A DNA stretch of 27,748 nt from DASUGC01 sp035606665 (GTDB lineage Bacteria; Acidobacteriota; Vicinamibacteria; Vicinamibacterales; SCN-69-37): contig DATNEY010000029.1 in assembly GCA_035606665.1 (NCBI GenBank), positions 1-27,748 of the forward strand. The letters are read 5' to 3'. Made by a program: the position numbers and the translations under genes. Shown here piece by piece: positions 1 through 7,958 of this stretch. The notes under the pieces were generated by a model. It saw nothing but the letters and a program-made list of their open reading frames with translations, was not told where the DNA came from and did not search any database. Every line of letters begins with the position of its first letter. The first letter of the stretch is position 1.

Positions 1-1
1 C

Positions 2-976
2 GCGGGCGCGCCGCCGGCCGCCATTCCGCCGGTTCCGGCCGATCGCGATCGCACGACCAGCGCGGAGATGAAACAGCGCTACGGCGAGATCACGATGCTC
101 GACTTTCCGCAGTGGACCAAGGACAACTTCCCGGGCGTGACGCGGATGGACCTGTTCTCGGGCCTCTTCGGCGATGTCAGCGACGACACCATGTTCATGA
201 CGGCGGCCGACGGAGGCGGCGGCGGGGCCGGCTTCGACCCGATGAGCGGCTCCGGACGCAAGTGGCTGGATCGGCTCGCGAGCAAGCTCGTCACGACCGG
301 CACGAAGGTCCAGCACATCTCGAACAATGCGCCGTTCGGTCTCGCGGACTTCGGCACACCGGAAGCCGACGCGCGACGCAAGGCGGGTGTCGCCATGGCC
401 AAGCGGTGGCTCGAAGGTTGTGCGGTTCTCAACGTGAAGTCGATGCGCATGAACTCACCGCAGGCCCTCGGGCCGTCGATCCGGCCGAATGCGATTCCGC
501 GGAGCGGCGACGGGTATCCGAGAAACCTCGACATCGTTCCGCTGATGGACGCGGCGATCGAGTCCTACAAGGAGATGGCGGACTTCGGCGGCAAGTACGG
601 CGTGAAGGTCACGTTCGAGAACCACTGGGGCCTCGCGGCCGATCCGATGAACATCCGCATCATGATCGACGCGGTGAACCACCCGTACTGCGACGCGACG
701 CCGGACTTCGGCAACTGGGAGCACGAGCACATGCTCTTCAGCGGACTGAAGGCGCTCGCGCCGTACACGAGCTCGAACGTCCACGCCAAGTATTGGGATC
801 GATGGGGCGACGCGAACGACGTGCAGCGGTCGGTGCGCATCATGATGGCGGCCGGCTTCAAGGGCACGTTCGCGCTCGAGTACGAAGCCGGGCCGCTGAA
901 CGGCGTCGAGGGCGCGAAATATCTATATAAGGAAGTACTCGCGGCGCTGACAAATGACCTCGGGAGTCGTTTCTGA
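2..976 (+). CDS. sugar phosphate isomerase/epimerase-like TIM-barrel protein (5' end outside window)
   Basis: The reading frame is open to the window edge, so the start, and any export signal, lies upstream; the first ATG inside the window (position 68) is already within conserved-looking sequence. The protein resembles the xylose isomerase-like TIM barrel family (AP_endonuc_2). Candidate divalent-metal ligands appear in the usual order: Glu in VTFENHWG, Asp in ATPDFGNW, His in NVHAKYWD and Glu in FALEYEAGP. Such proteins isomerise or epimerise sugars, and in acidobacterial clusters they often accompany DUF1080 and Gfo/Idh/MocA genes like those at the far end of this window. A glycine run (GGGGG) sits in the N-terminal third. 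The last residues (DLGSRF) are encoded by one arm of an 18-bp inverted repeat, so the native C-terminus may have been replaced. The exact substrate cannot be told. Confidence 0.8.
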   Translation, partial: AGAPPAAIPPVPADRDRTTSAEMKQRYGEITMLDFPQWTKDNFPGVTRMDLFSGLFGDVSDDTMFMTAADGGGGGAGFDPMSGSGRKWLDRLASKLVTTGTKVQHISNNAPFGLADFGTPEADARRKAGVAMAKRWLEGCAVLNVKSMRMNSPQALGPSIRPNAIPRSGDGYPRNLDIVPLMDAAIESYKEMADFGGKYGVKVTFENHWGLAADPMNIRIMIDAVNHPYCDATPDFGNWEHEHMLFSGLKALAPYTSSNVHAKYWDRWGDANDVQRSVRIMMAAGFKGTFALEYEAGPLNGVEGAKYLYKEVLAALTNDLGSRF

Positions 977-1057
977 GCGAAATGCAAACGCCAGTTTCCA
1001 TTTGACCTGAGTGCAAACTCCAGTTTCCAATTTGACCGCGAAACGACTCCCGAGGTC
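956..1057. repeat. Inverted-repeat-flanked tandem repeat element between two genes
   Basis: Two perfect 18-bp inverted arms (GACCTCGGGAGTCGTTTC at 956-973 and its complement at 1040-1057) enclose two near-identical direct repeats of 25-26 bp (983-1007 and 1012-1037), each running from TGCAAAC to TTTGACC and spaced 29 bp apart. The left arm encodes the end of the upstream gene and abuts its stop; the right arm encodes the signal-peptide start of the next gene. Repeated AT-richer units of this sort resemble multi-repeat termini of IS21-type elements, but no transposase is present, so this is at most a remnant. It could also fold as a long hairpin in RNA. Confidence 0.75.
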
Positions 1058-3944
1058 CTTCGCAAGCCAGGCGCTGATCCTTCTTCTGGTCGCCTGCCAG
1101 CGCGTGTCGCCGGCGCCGGTGGAGCCGGCCGGTGCCCAGATAAACACTCAGCTGGCGATTCGGCTGCCATCAACCGCCAGCATCTGGCTCGCCGACACCA
1201 CGCCGGAGGAGCGCAATAGCAGCGCCGGTCTCGCCTCGACGTTCAAGCTCAAGTCGATCCAGGAAATGGCGGCCATCAGATTCGACGCGCGGCAGGTCAA
1301 GGGAGTGCGGGTGCGCGAGGCGCGGCTCTATCTGCACACCACCGGCCGGAACATGCTGCGCTACCTGCGTGTGTCCACGGTGAATCAGGATTGGGTCGCG
1401 GGTTCGAGCCGGCGCGCCTATGGCGCCCCGGATGGCGCGACGTATCTCTGGGCCGATGCCAATCGCCGCCGCCCGTGGTCGTTTCCAGGCTCGGAGTTCG
1501 CCGACGTGATCATGGGAATGGGTCACAGCATCACGACCTACTCCCAATACCAGCAAGAGGCGGGCGGCTGGATCTCGGTCCCGCTGACGCCGGAACTGGT
1601 CTACGCACTCACCGCAGGCGATAGCGACGGCCTCGCCGTGATGGACGGCGGCAACGCAGCCTTCTTCAACAACTTCATCGACGCCGCCTCCGCCGGAAGC
1701 ACCGCGCCGTACATCTCGGTGGTTTCGGATGCGGTCCTGACCGCGGCCCCGGCTGCACCGCGTGTTGCGGCCGAACCATCACCCGCGCATGCTCGCCTCG
1801 AAAGCGGTGCGATTCAGATCTCAATCCAGCCAGACCCTGCCGTGTTCTGCTGGCAGTTACGTATCGACGGCCAGCCCGTTCCGCGATGGCAGGTGCCGCA
1901 TCCACCGGCCGTGGCGCGGTCCGGACGCGAACAGGCACAGATCCAGAGCGGACGCACGGCGCGGAGCGGACCGGTTGTCTTCCATCTCGACGGGCTTCAG
2001 CCACAGCGCGCTCATCAGCTTGAAGTCGTTGCGGTTGCGCCCGGCGGGGCGGCGTCGAACCCTGTGAGTCTGACCGTGCAGTCATCCGCTGCCCTGCTCG
2101 ACGTGCTGCAAATCGGCGGGCTAAAGCCCGCCGACTACGCCATCACGCCGTTGGCCGCACCGCGCGGCACCGCCGCGCCGGCTAAAGGCGGCAACCGTTT
2201 CACGATCTGGCCCGCGGCGGGATTGATCAAGATCAGGCCGGAGCGGAGTGCGGCACTCCCCGCGCCCAACGCCGTCTGGAATGGCCGATCCATCCAGTTG
2301 TTTGGAGCCCTCGGTGAGACCGTCTCGTACCAACTGGTGATCGATCGGGCCGACCTCGCGCAACCACTGACCAACGTGACGATCTCACTCGGCGATCTCA
2401 CCGGCCCCGGCGGCCGGATTGGCGGTGGCGACTTCGAGCTGTTCAAGAACTGGTACGCAAAGAACAAGTCCGGACAATGGCAGCCGGCCTACAGCGTGTC
2501 CTGGGCCGCCGGACGGCCGCTCGAGATTCCCGATCGGCAGCGCGGCATCGGTAACCAGAGCAATCAATCGATGTACATCGACGTGTACATCCCAAAGCGT
2601 GCGAGAGCCGGGACCTACACGGGCACCGTGACCGTCTCGGCCGGCGGAGACAAAGCGGCGTTACCGATCTCGCTGCAAGTGTTCGATTTCGCGCTGCCGG
2701 ACGCGCTCAGCTTCTTCGCGGAGCTGAACGCCTATCGCGTCCCGGACAACCTCCTCGACCATCATCGTCTCGCACACCAGAACCGCCTCGTCTTCAATCC
2801 CTGGGTCGTCCGGCCGCAGGTGCAAGGCGCCGGCAAGGACGTTCAGGTTCGATGGGATGAGTACGACGCCATGGTGGGTCCACTCCTGTCCGGAGCCGCG
2901 TTCAAGAACAACCGCCGGGCTGGCGTACCGACGCCAGTGATGTACCTGCCCTTCGAGGACAGCTGGCCTACCCCACTCAGTCCGCAGACCTATCGCTACA
3001 ACGGGCACTGGCCGGGCAAGGGCGAATCAAGACAATCGCTCATCGATCGAGACATGACGGCGCCGTACATCGGTGACGCGCTGAGCCAGGGCTACAAGGA
3101 CGCGATCCTCGCGGTTCAGAAACAGTTCGTCGATCACTTCGCGCGCCAGGTTTGGAACAAGACCGAGATGCAGCTGTTCTACGGGGGCAAGGCCACGCAT
3201 CGCCTCGACTATGGTTCGAACATGTGGTGGACGACCGACGAGCCGTACCACTGGGAGGACTGGCTGGGGCTGCAGTTCTTCTGCAATCTCTGGGCGCAGG
3301 GCCGGAAGGTGTTGGGCGTCGCTCCTCGAGTCTGGTCGATTCGCGCCGATTTGTCGCGCCCGATGTGGACCGGCCGCGTGCTCGATTCGATCGTGGACAA
3401 TGTCTACTGGGGCGGGTTCACGGACAACAAGGCGTACGCGCGCGCGGACTGGCTCTCGGAGAATACGGGTGCGAACAGCCGGGCGTACGGCAGCGTCAAC
3501 GCCGCCACCGACAGCAACACGCAGACCGTGTCAGCGATCCTGCAGGCGTGGTCGCACGGAGCGAACGGTTTCCTCCCGTGGCAGACGCTCGGCAACGACA
3601 GCTCGCTTGATGTGAACGACAACGTCGACGGCAATACGCTGCTTGTGCCGGGCGCGCGCTTCGGCCTTCCCGTCGTCGGCGACATGCGCCTGAAGGCTCT
3701 GCGCGATGGCGAGCAAATCGTCGAGTATCTGGTCATCCTCTCGGATCGCTATCATCTGCAGCGCGCTCAGGTGCGGGCGCTGCTTCTTGGACTTCTGCCT
3801 CTCTCCGCCAGCCGCACGGCAGGCGCGCCGGCGGACGACGCCCAGGCCGCGCAGTTCGTGACGCTCGAGGACTGGCAAATCTCCGGACTTCGTCGCAGGC
3901 TGGCGGAGTTGATCACGCGCGCTGACCGGAGGCCGGGTCTCTAG
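1011..3944 (+). CDS. DUF4091-containing lipoprotein, probable carbohydrate-active
   Basis: A 977-residue exported protein. A lipoprotein signal ends in LLVAC (Cys29 from GTG 1011). TTG 1032 would give a more compact signal (Cys22) and is an equally good start; neither has a clear Shine-Dalgarno site. Domains in order: a DNRLRE/CBM96-like beta-sandwich (about 40-240, with ASIWLADTTPEE and RLYLHTTGRNMLRYLRV), a fibronectin-like stretch (about 245-360), a linker holding a palindromic repeat, then a large C-terminal region (about 420-960) with DUF4091 hallmarks such as WWTTDEPYHWEDW, GFLPWQTLGND and NTLLVPG. DUF4091 proteins are glycoside-hydrolase-like and found with polysaccharide utilisation genes; the substrate is unknown. 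The stop codon lies inside another palindrome (3933-3950), which supplies the last residues (RRPGL). Confidence 0.82.
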   Translation: MQTPVSNLTAKRLPRSFASQALILLLVACQRVSPAPVEPAGAQINTQLAIRLPSTASIWLADTTPEERNSSAGLASTFKLKSIQEMAAIRFDARQVKGVRVREARLYLHTTGRNMLRYLRVSTVNQDWVAGSSRRAYGAPDGATYLWADANRRRPWSFPGSEFADVIMGMGHSITTYSQYQQEAGGWISVPLTPELVYALTAGDSDGLAVMDGGNAAFFNNFIDAASAGSTAPYISVVSDAVLTAAPAAPRVAAEPSPAHARLESGAIQISIQPDPAVFCWQLRIDGQPVPRWQVPHPPAVARSGREQAQIQSGRTARSGPVVFHLDGLQPQRAHQLEVVAVAPGGAASNPVSLTVQSSAALLDVLQIGGLKPADYAITPLAAPRGTAAPAKGGNRFTIWPAAGLIKIRPERSAALPAPNAVWNGRSIQLFGALGETVSYQLVIDRADLAQPLTNVTISLGDLTGPGGRIGGGDFELFKNWYAKNKSGQWQPAYSVSWAAGRPLEIPDRQRGIGNQSNQSMYIDVYIPKRARAGTYTGTVTVSAGGDKAALPISLQVFDFALPDALSFFAELNAYRVPDNLLDHHRLAHQNRLVFNPWVVRPQVQGAGKDVQVRWDEYDAMVGPLLSGAAFKNNRRAGVPTPVMYLPFEDSWPTPLSPQTYRYNGHWPGKGESRQSLIDRDMTAPYIGDALSQGYKDAILAVQKQFVDHFARQVWNKTEMQLFYGGKATHRLDYGSNMWWTTDEPYHWEDWLGLQFFCNLWAQGRKVLGVAPRVWSIRADLSRPMWTGRVLDSIVDNVYWGGFTDNKAYARADWLSENTGANSRAYGSVNAATDSNTQTVSAILQAWSHGANGFLPWQTLGNDSSLDVNDNVDGNTLLVPGARFGLPVVGDMRLKALRDGEQIVEYLVILSDRYHLQRAQVRALLLGLLPLSASRTAGAPADDAQAAQFVTLEDWQISGLRRRLAELITRADRRPGL
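2114..2133. repeat. REP-like palindrome inside the DUF4091 coding sequence
   Basis: Arms CGGCGGGCT and AGCCCGCCG with a 2-nt AA loop, followed by ACTACG. The same core plus ACTACG tail recurs at 9645-9670, outside genes. Here it is read in frame as IGGLKPADYA in the linker between the fibronectin-like part and the C-terminal domain. Confidence 0.75.
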
Positions 3945-3976
3945 ACCCGGCAGACCCGGGGTCTGAAGACCCCGGG
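3933..3976. repeat. Paired REP-like palindromes, possible terminator
   Basis: Two adjacent palindromes: CCGGGTCT/AGACCCGG (3933-3950) and CCCGGGGTCT/AGACCCCGGG (3955-3976), each with a 2-nt loop. The TAG stop of the DUF4091 gene (3942-3944) falls inside the first. There is no T-run after them, so intrinsic termination is uncertain, but the hairpins separate the DUF4091 gene from the antiporter gene, whose ATG is 23 nt downstream. Confidence 0.75.
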
Positions 3977-3999
3977 CTCCAGGTAGAATCCCGGCACCG

Positions 4000-5067
4000 A
4001 TGATCGCCCGCTACTGGCAGTGGGTCCTGCTCGCCTGCGCGCCGTTTGCAATCGCGGGGAACTTCCTTCACATGGGCGCGGTGCCCGTGTTTCTGCTGTC
4101 GGCGCTCGCGATCATTCCCCTGGCGGCGCTGATCGGCCGGAGTACCGGCCATCTCTCGGAGCACCTCGGGCCGAGCTCCGGCGCGCTGATCAACGCCACG
4201 TTCGGCAACCTGGCGGAGATGATCATCGCCGTCTTCGCCGTTCGCGCCGGGCTCCTCGACGTCGTCAAGGCCTCGCTCACCGGATCGATCCTTGGCAACC
4301 TGCTGTTCGTCGGCGGCCTGTCGATGCTGGTCGGCGGCTGGAAGCGCGACTCGCAGAAGTTCAATCGGCTCTCGGTCGAAGCCAGCGCCGGGCAGATGGT
4401 CGTCGCCGTCGCTGCCTTCCTGCTGCCGGCGCTCTTCTTCTATAGCGGCGGTGGCGAAGGTCACCCCGAGCTGATGCACGAAGTGTCCGTGGGGACTGCC
4501 GTGGTGCTGCTCCTCACGTACGCGTGCGGCCTGTGGTTCACGTTCCGCACGCACAAGCATCTGCTCCGCGGCGACGCTCATGCCGCGCATCATGGAGCCG
4601 AGAAGCCGTGGCCGATGCGGCGCGCGATCTTGACGCTCGTCGCCACCAGCGTCGTGATGGCGATTGTCGCCGAGGGTCTCGTGGGCGTCGTCGAAGAAGT
4701 GGGCCTCGCGTGGGGCCTGAACGAGGTGTTCCTGGGCGTGGTGGTGCTCGCGATGATCGGCAACGCCGCTGAGAATTCCGCGGCGGTGGGGTTTGCCTAT
4801 CGCAACCGGATGGACCTGGCGTTGAACATCGTGACGCAGGCGAGCGTGCAGATCGCGCTCTTCGTGACGCCGATTCTCGTGCTGCTCTCCTTCCCCCTCG
4901 GCCATCCGCTCGATCTCGTCTTCAGCACGTTCGAGATCATGTCGGTCGTCCTCGCGGTCGCCATCGTCGCCTACCTGGTCCTGAACGGCGAGACGAACTG
5001 GTTCGAAGGCGCACAGCTGCTCGCGCTCTACACGATGATCGCGGTCGCGATCTACTTTCTGCCGTAG
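4000..5067 (+). CDS. cax: Ca2+/H+ antiporter, CaCA/CAX family
   Basis: A 355-residue inner-membrane cation/proton exchanger with about 10-11 hydrophobic helices, of usual family length. Both alpha-repeat signatures are visible: the first around 65-90 (NATFGNLAEM then ASLTGSILGN) and the second around 252-275 (IGNAAENSAAV). The acidic residues Glu73 and Glu258 in these motifs are the expected ion-binding carboxylates. A hydrophilic loop rich in His and Gly (RTHKHLLRGDAHAAHHGAE) near 185-205 separates the two halves and might bind metal. The family exports Ca2+ (sometimes Mn2+ or Na+) using the proton gradient. It appears to be a single-gene unit, between a palindrome pair upstream and a convergent small gene downstream. 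Confidence 0.93.
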   Translation: MIARYWQWVLLACAPFAIAGNFLHMGAVPVFLLSALAIIPLAALIGRSTGHLSEHLGPSSGALINATFGNLAEMIIAVFAVRAGLLDVVKASLTGSILGNLLFVGGLSMLVGGWKRDSQKFNRLSVEASAGQMVVAVAAFLLPALFFYSGGGEGHPELMHEVSVGTAVVLLLTYACGLWFTFRTHKHLLRGDAHAAHHGAEKPWPMRRAILTLVATSVVMAIVAEGLVGVVEEVGLAWGLNEVFLGVVVLAMIGNAAENSAAVGFAYRNRMDLALNIVTQASVQIALFVTPILVLLSFPLGHPLDLVFSTFEIMSVVLAVAIVAYLVLNGETNWFEGAQLLALYTMIAVAIYFLP

Positions 5068-5119
5068 CCGTGTTCCCGCCCCTTCTCAACCTTCGGTCGA
5101 TTCGATAGACCGGGGCCCG

Positions 5120-5323
5120 CTATTCCCTGAAGACGAACGGCAGCGCGCACAGCACGGCGCCAATGACGAGCAGCGCCCAGACGCTGTCGACGAAGTAGGG
5201 ATAGACCATCAGCCCGATGCCACAGAGAGCCGGGAGGAGCCTCGAGGCCTTCCGCCCGTACAGCACGTAGGCGCCGCCGACGATGCCCGCCAGGACGCCG
5301 ACCATGAGCGAGTTGGGATCCAT
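5120..5323 (-). CDS. small hydrophobic membrane protein (67 aa)
   Basis: The short frame starting MDPNSLMVGVLAGIVGG encodes two to three hydrophobic segments (residues about 5-20, 28-42 and 48-64) separated by a basic YGRKASR turn, and ends FVFRE. This pattern matches the many small conserved membrane proteins of unknown function next to larger genes in Proteobacteria and Acidobacteria. The frame could extend further upstream (to 5455), but that extension is polar, antisense to the next gene and probably not translated. Its ATG is back to back with, or overlaps, the likely start of the phospholipase gene on the other strand, leaving no room for two separate promoters. No function can be assigned. 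Confidence 0.6.
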   Translation of the reverse strand: MDPNSLMVGVLAGIVGGAYVLYGRKASRLLPALCGIGLMVYPYFVDSVWALLVIGAVLCALPFVFRE

Positions 5324-7952
5324 GTGGGTACATGGTCTATCCTCTGGTCCGCCCTTGACCAGACCCGCGACCGACAATCCCGTTGAGCCCGGCGAATTTC
5401 CGTTCCCGCTCACGGGCGGCCCCCACGAATCGCCTTTCCTGACGTGGCTCCGCAATCACTCCAACTACATGGCGGAGCGCGGGCTGCTCGACTACTTCCG
5501 CTTCGCCGCGGTGCTCGTGCGGGGCATCCTCATCAATGGCCTGGTGCTCCTGCCGACACTGCTGATGATCTCGGTTGCGGTGGGCCTCATCTACGGCGGC
5601 CTGCTGACCCATTGGAACGGCACGATACCGATGCCTCTCTGGGTGCGGTGGTGCGAGGAGCACCTTCGCTCGAAACCACCATTCCTGCTGACGCCGTTCG
5701 CGACCATGGTCGCTGCGGCGTGGATACTCCTGTTCCCGGTTGTGATGGTGCTCGTCAGGATCGCGGTTCAGAAGACGAGCCTGGCGAACAGCGGAGACAA
5801 ATCCATCGGCTGGCGCGATCTCTACGAGCGCACGTTCGGCGCGGCTCTGCTGGCGGTGGTCGCGGTCGCGTTCTTTGAAGTCCTGCCGGTGCTCGTGCAC
5901 TCGTTCCATCGGCTGCGCGGATACGCCGGCAATGGACTGCATCCGAAGGAGCTGCTCGCGGCCGCGACGACGACCCTCGCCGCGCTCAGCGGCGGTCCGG
6001 CGCTTCTCAGAAAGCTCGGCGGAACGCCGCAAAAGCTCGCGATGGCGGCCATGGCTCTTCTCGGCCTGGCCGTCCCGATTCTCATCATCGTCATCGTCTC
6101 GGACTTCCTTGTGTACGTGTCGGTGCCGCCATCGCATTTCGGTGACTGGGTCGTCTACCTGTTCCTGGTGACGCCCGCCGTCTATGCCGCAATCATCCTG
6201 ATCGCGATTCTCATCGGGCTGTTCACACGCGCGTTCTCGGTACGCGAGTACACCCGGCTGCTCGGGCTGCTCGTCACTATGGTCGTCGCCCACGTTGTGT
6301 TGTTCGTGGGCGTGATCGCGCTCTATGCGACGGTGTGGGGCCTCTTCAAAGTGCAGGTGGAGTGGGTTCCTGAAGTACTCCTCGCAAACGTCAAGCATGG
6401 CGAGCCGAGACCGACCGAGCTCAGTACGTACGGAGATCTCGCCGTGTACATCGTCCTCGGTGCAGCGCTCGAGATCTGGCTGTTCTGCTGGCTGACCGTG
6501 GACATCAACCTGACCTCAATCCATGGCCTGTATCGCGATCGGCTCGCCAACGCATACCTGCTCGGAAAGGACAAACACGGCCGCGTCGGCGTCGCTGAGG
6601 ATATTCCGCTCAGTACGCTGTGCTGCCACGCCGCGGGCTCCACCGCTCCGTATCCATTGATCAATGTGGCGATGAACCTCCAGGGCAGCAAGGACATCGG
6701 CCTGCGCGATCGGCGAGCCGACTTCTTTGTCTTCAGCAAGAAGTTCATCGGCGGGGCGCGCACCGGCTACTGCCGAACCATGACGATGGAACAGGTGTTC
6801 CCACAGATCGATCTCGCCAGCGCCATGGCGATCTCGGCGGCAGCCGCGTCACCAAACATGGGCCGCGGCACGACGCCGGCGCTCGTCGCGTTCATGACGC
6901 TCCTCAACGTGCGACTCGGCGTCTGGGTCCCGAATCCAGGCATGCTCGAGGAAACCGTCGCCGGCCGCAAGCCGAAACGAACGCCTGGTGGCTTTACTTT
7001 CGAACAGGTGTTCGCCGATGAGATGGAATCGATCCAGGCGCGTTGGCAACAGCTGGGTCCGAGGAGCGCCGGGCGCCGGCTGGCAGAGTCCACCAGCCCC
7101 ACAGCAAAACACCGACTCGCCGGCATCGCGTTCTCCGGCGGCGGCATCCGTTCGGCCACCGTCAATCTCGGCATTGCGCAGGCGTTGCACGGCGCGGGCA
7201 TCTTCGATCATTTCGACTACATGTCGACGGTATCCGGCGGCGGGTACCTCGGCTCGAGCATCAGCGCACTCATGCGCTACAGGACGCCGGAGCCGAAGAA
7301 GGCCGCCGAGCCCGCGGCGGCGGCAAGCTCGTTCGGGAGCCGTTTCTCCTGGCGCGTGCGCCCGAGGTTGTTCGTGCGCGAGATGACGATGCGGCTCGAC
7401 GAATCGCATAAGTGGGTCAACCTGTCGGACGGCGGGCACATCGAGAACCTCGCCACTATCGAGCTCCTCCGCCGGCGCTGCAAGGTGATCGTGATCGGCG
7501 ACGGAGAACAGGACGACCGCCACAGCTTCGGCGGCCTGGCGACCCTCATCCGCACCGCCCGCCTCGACCTTGGAATCCGGATCGAACTCGGCCTGGATCC
7601 ACTTCGCCTGGATCCCAATCGTCACTGCAAGGCCCACGGCGCCATCGGACGGATCACGTATCCGGGCGAGCGCGAGTGCGGCTACCTGCTCTATCTGAAG
7701 TCTTCCTGCACCGGCGACGAAGACGATGTGATTGGGGAATACCGGCGCAGGAACGAAGCGTTCCCGCATGAGTCGACGGCCGACCAGTTCTTCGACGAGG
7801 GCCAGTTCGAGGCGTACCGGGCGCTCGGACAGCACATCGGAGAGCACGCCGTTAAGACGCTCATCCCCGAGGCTTCACGCGATCGCAAGGTCGGGTTCAG
7901 CGAGCTCATCAGCGGCTTCCAGACGGTCTGGAAACAGGAACGCCACACCTGA
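5304..7952 (+). CDS. membrane-anchored patatin-like phospholipase, apparently with rearranged segments
   Basis: About 882 residues. Start is uncertain: ATG 5304 has AGGA 8 nt upstream; ATG 5283, ATG 5322 and TTG 5358 are alternatives. Residues about 50-400 hold 7-8 membrane helices, opening with the LRNHSNYM motif. A middle region follows (AMNLQGS, RRADFFVFSKKF, AMAISAAAASPNMGR, NVRLGVWVPNP; to about 545). Then comes the patatin core: oxyanion GGGIRSA (612-618), nucleophile serine in STVSGGGYLG (Ser644; the first Gly of GxSxG is Thr), and the dyad Asp in LSDGGHIENL (709). The end contains FPHESTADQFFDEGQFEAYRALG. Patatins hydrolyse acyl esters of membrane lipids with a Ser-Asp dyad. In relatives as I recall them the GGGIRS/Ser block is N-terminal, before the helices; here it sits after them. 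It is transcribed with the dioxygenase 6 nt downstream. Confidence 0.88.
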   Translation: MSELGSMWVHGLSSGPPLTRPATDNPVEPGEFPFPLTGGPHESPFLTWLRNHSNYMAERGLLDYFRFAAVLVRGILINGLVLLPTLLMISVAVGLIYGGLLTHWNGTIPMPLWVRWCEEHLRSKPPFLLTPFATMVAAAWILLFPVVMVLVRIAVQKTSLANSGDKSIGWRDLYERTFGAALLAVVAVAFFEVLPVLVHSFHRLRGYAGNGLHPKELLAAATTTLAALSGGPALLRKLGGTPQKLAMAAMALLGLAVPILIIVIVSDFLVYVSVPPSHFGDWVVYLFLVTPAVYAAIILIAILIGLFTRAFSVREYTRLLGLLVTMVVAHVVLFVGVIALYATVWGLFKVQVEWVPEVLLANVKHGEPRPTELSTYGDLAVYIVLGAALEIWLFCWLTVDINLTSIHGLYRDRLANAYLLGKDKHGRVGVAEDIPLSTLCCHAAGSTAPYPLINVAMNLQGSKDIGLRDRRADFFVFSKKFIGGARTGYCRTMTMEQVFPQIDLASAMAISAAAASPNMGRGTTPALVAFMTLLNVRLGVWVPNPGMLEETVAGRKPKRTPGGFTFEQVFADEMESIQARWQQLGPRSAGRRLAESTSPTAKHRLAGIAFSGGGIRSATVNLGIAQALHGAGIFDHFDYMSTVSGGGYLGSSISALMRYRTPEPKKAAEPAAAASSFGSRFSWRVRPRLFVREMTMRLDESHKWVNLSDGGHIENLATIELLRRRCKVIVIGDGEQDDRHSFGGLATLIRTARLDLGIRIELGLDPLRLDPNRHCKAHGAIGRITYPGERECGYLLYLKSSCTGDEDDVIGEYRRRNEAFPHESTADQFFDEGQFEAYRALGQHIGEHAVKTLIPEASRDRKVGFSELISGFQTVWKQERHT

Positions 7953-7958
7953 CCAGCC

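Noticed and set aside
112..930. Long + strand frame rich in Arg overlapping the first gene
   Set aside because: Composition is the frame-shifted shadow typical of high-GC DNA, with no motif; the other frame holds a clear TIM-barrel protein.
3913..4905. 330-residue - strand frame opposite the Ca2+/H+ antiporter
   Set aside because: Very rich in His, Glu, Arg and Asp, as expected for the antisense of membrane helices; the + strand frame has both CAX motifs.
5337..6398. 353-residue - strand frame opposite the phospholipase helices
   Set aside because: Same charged antisense composition and no ribosome binding site; the + strand encodes recognisable membrane and patatin segments.
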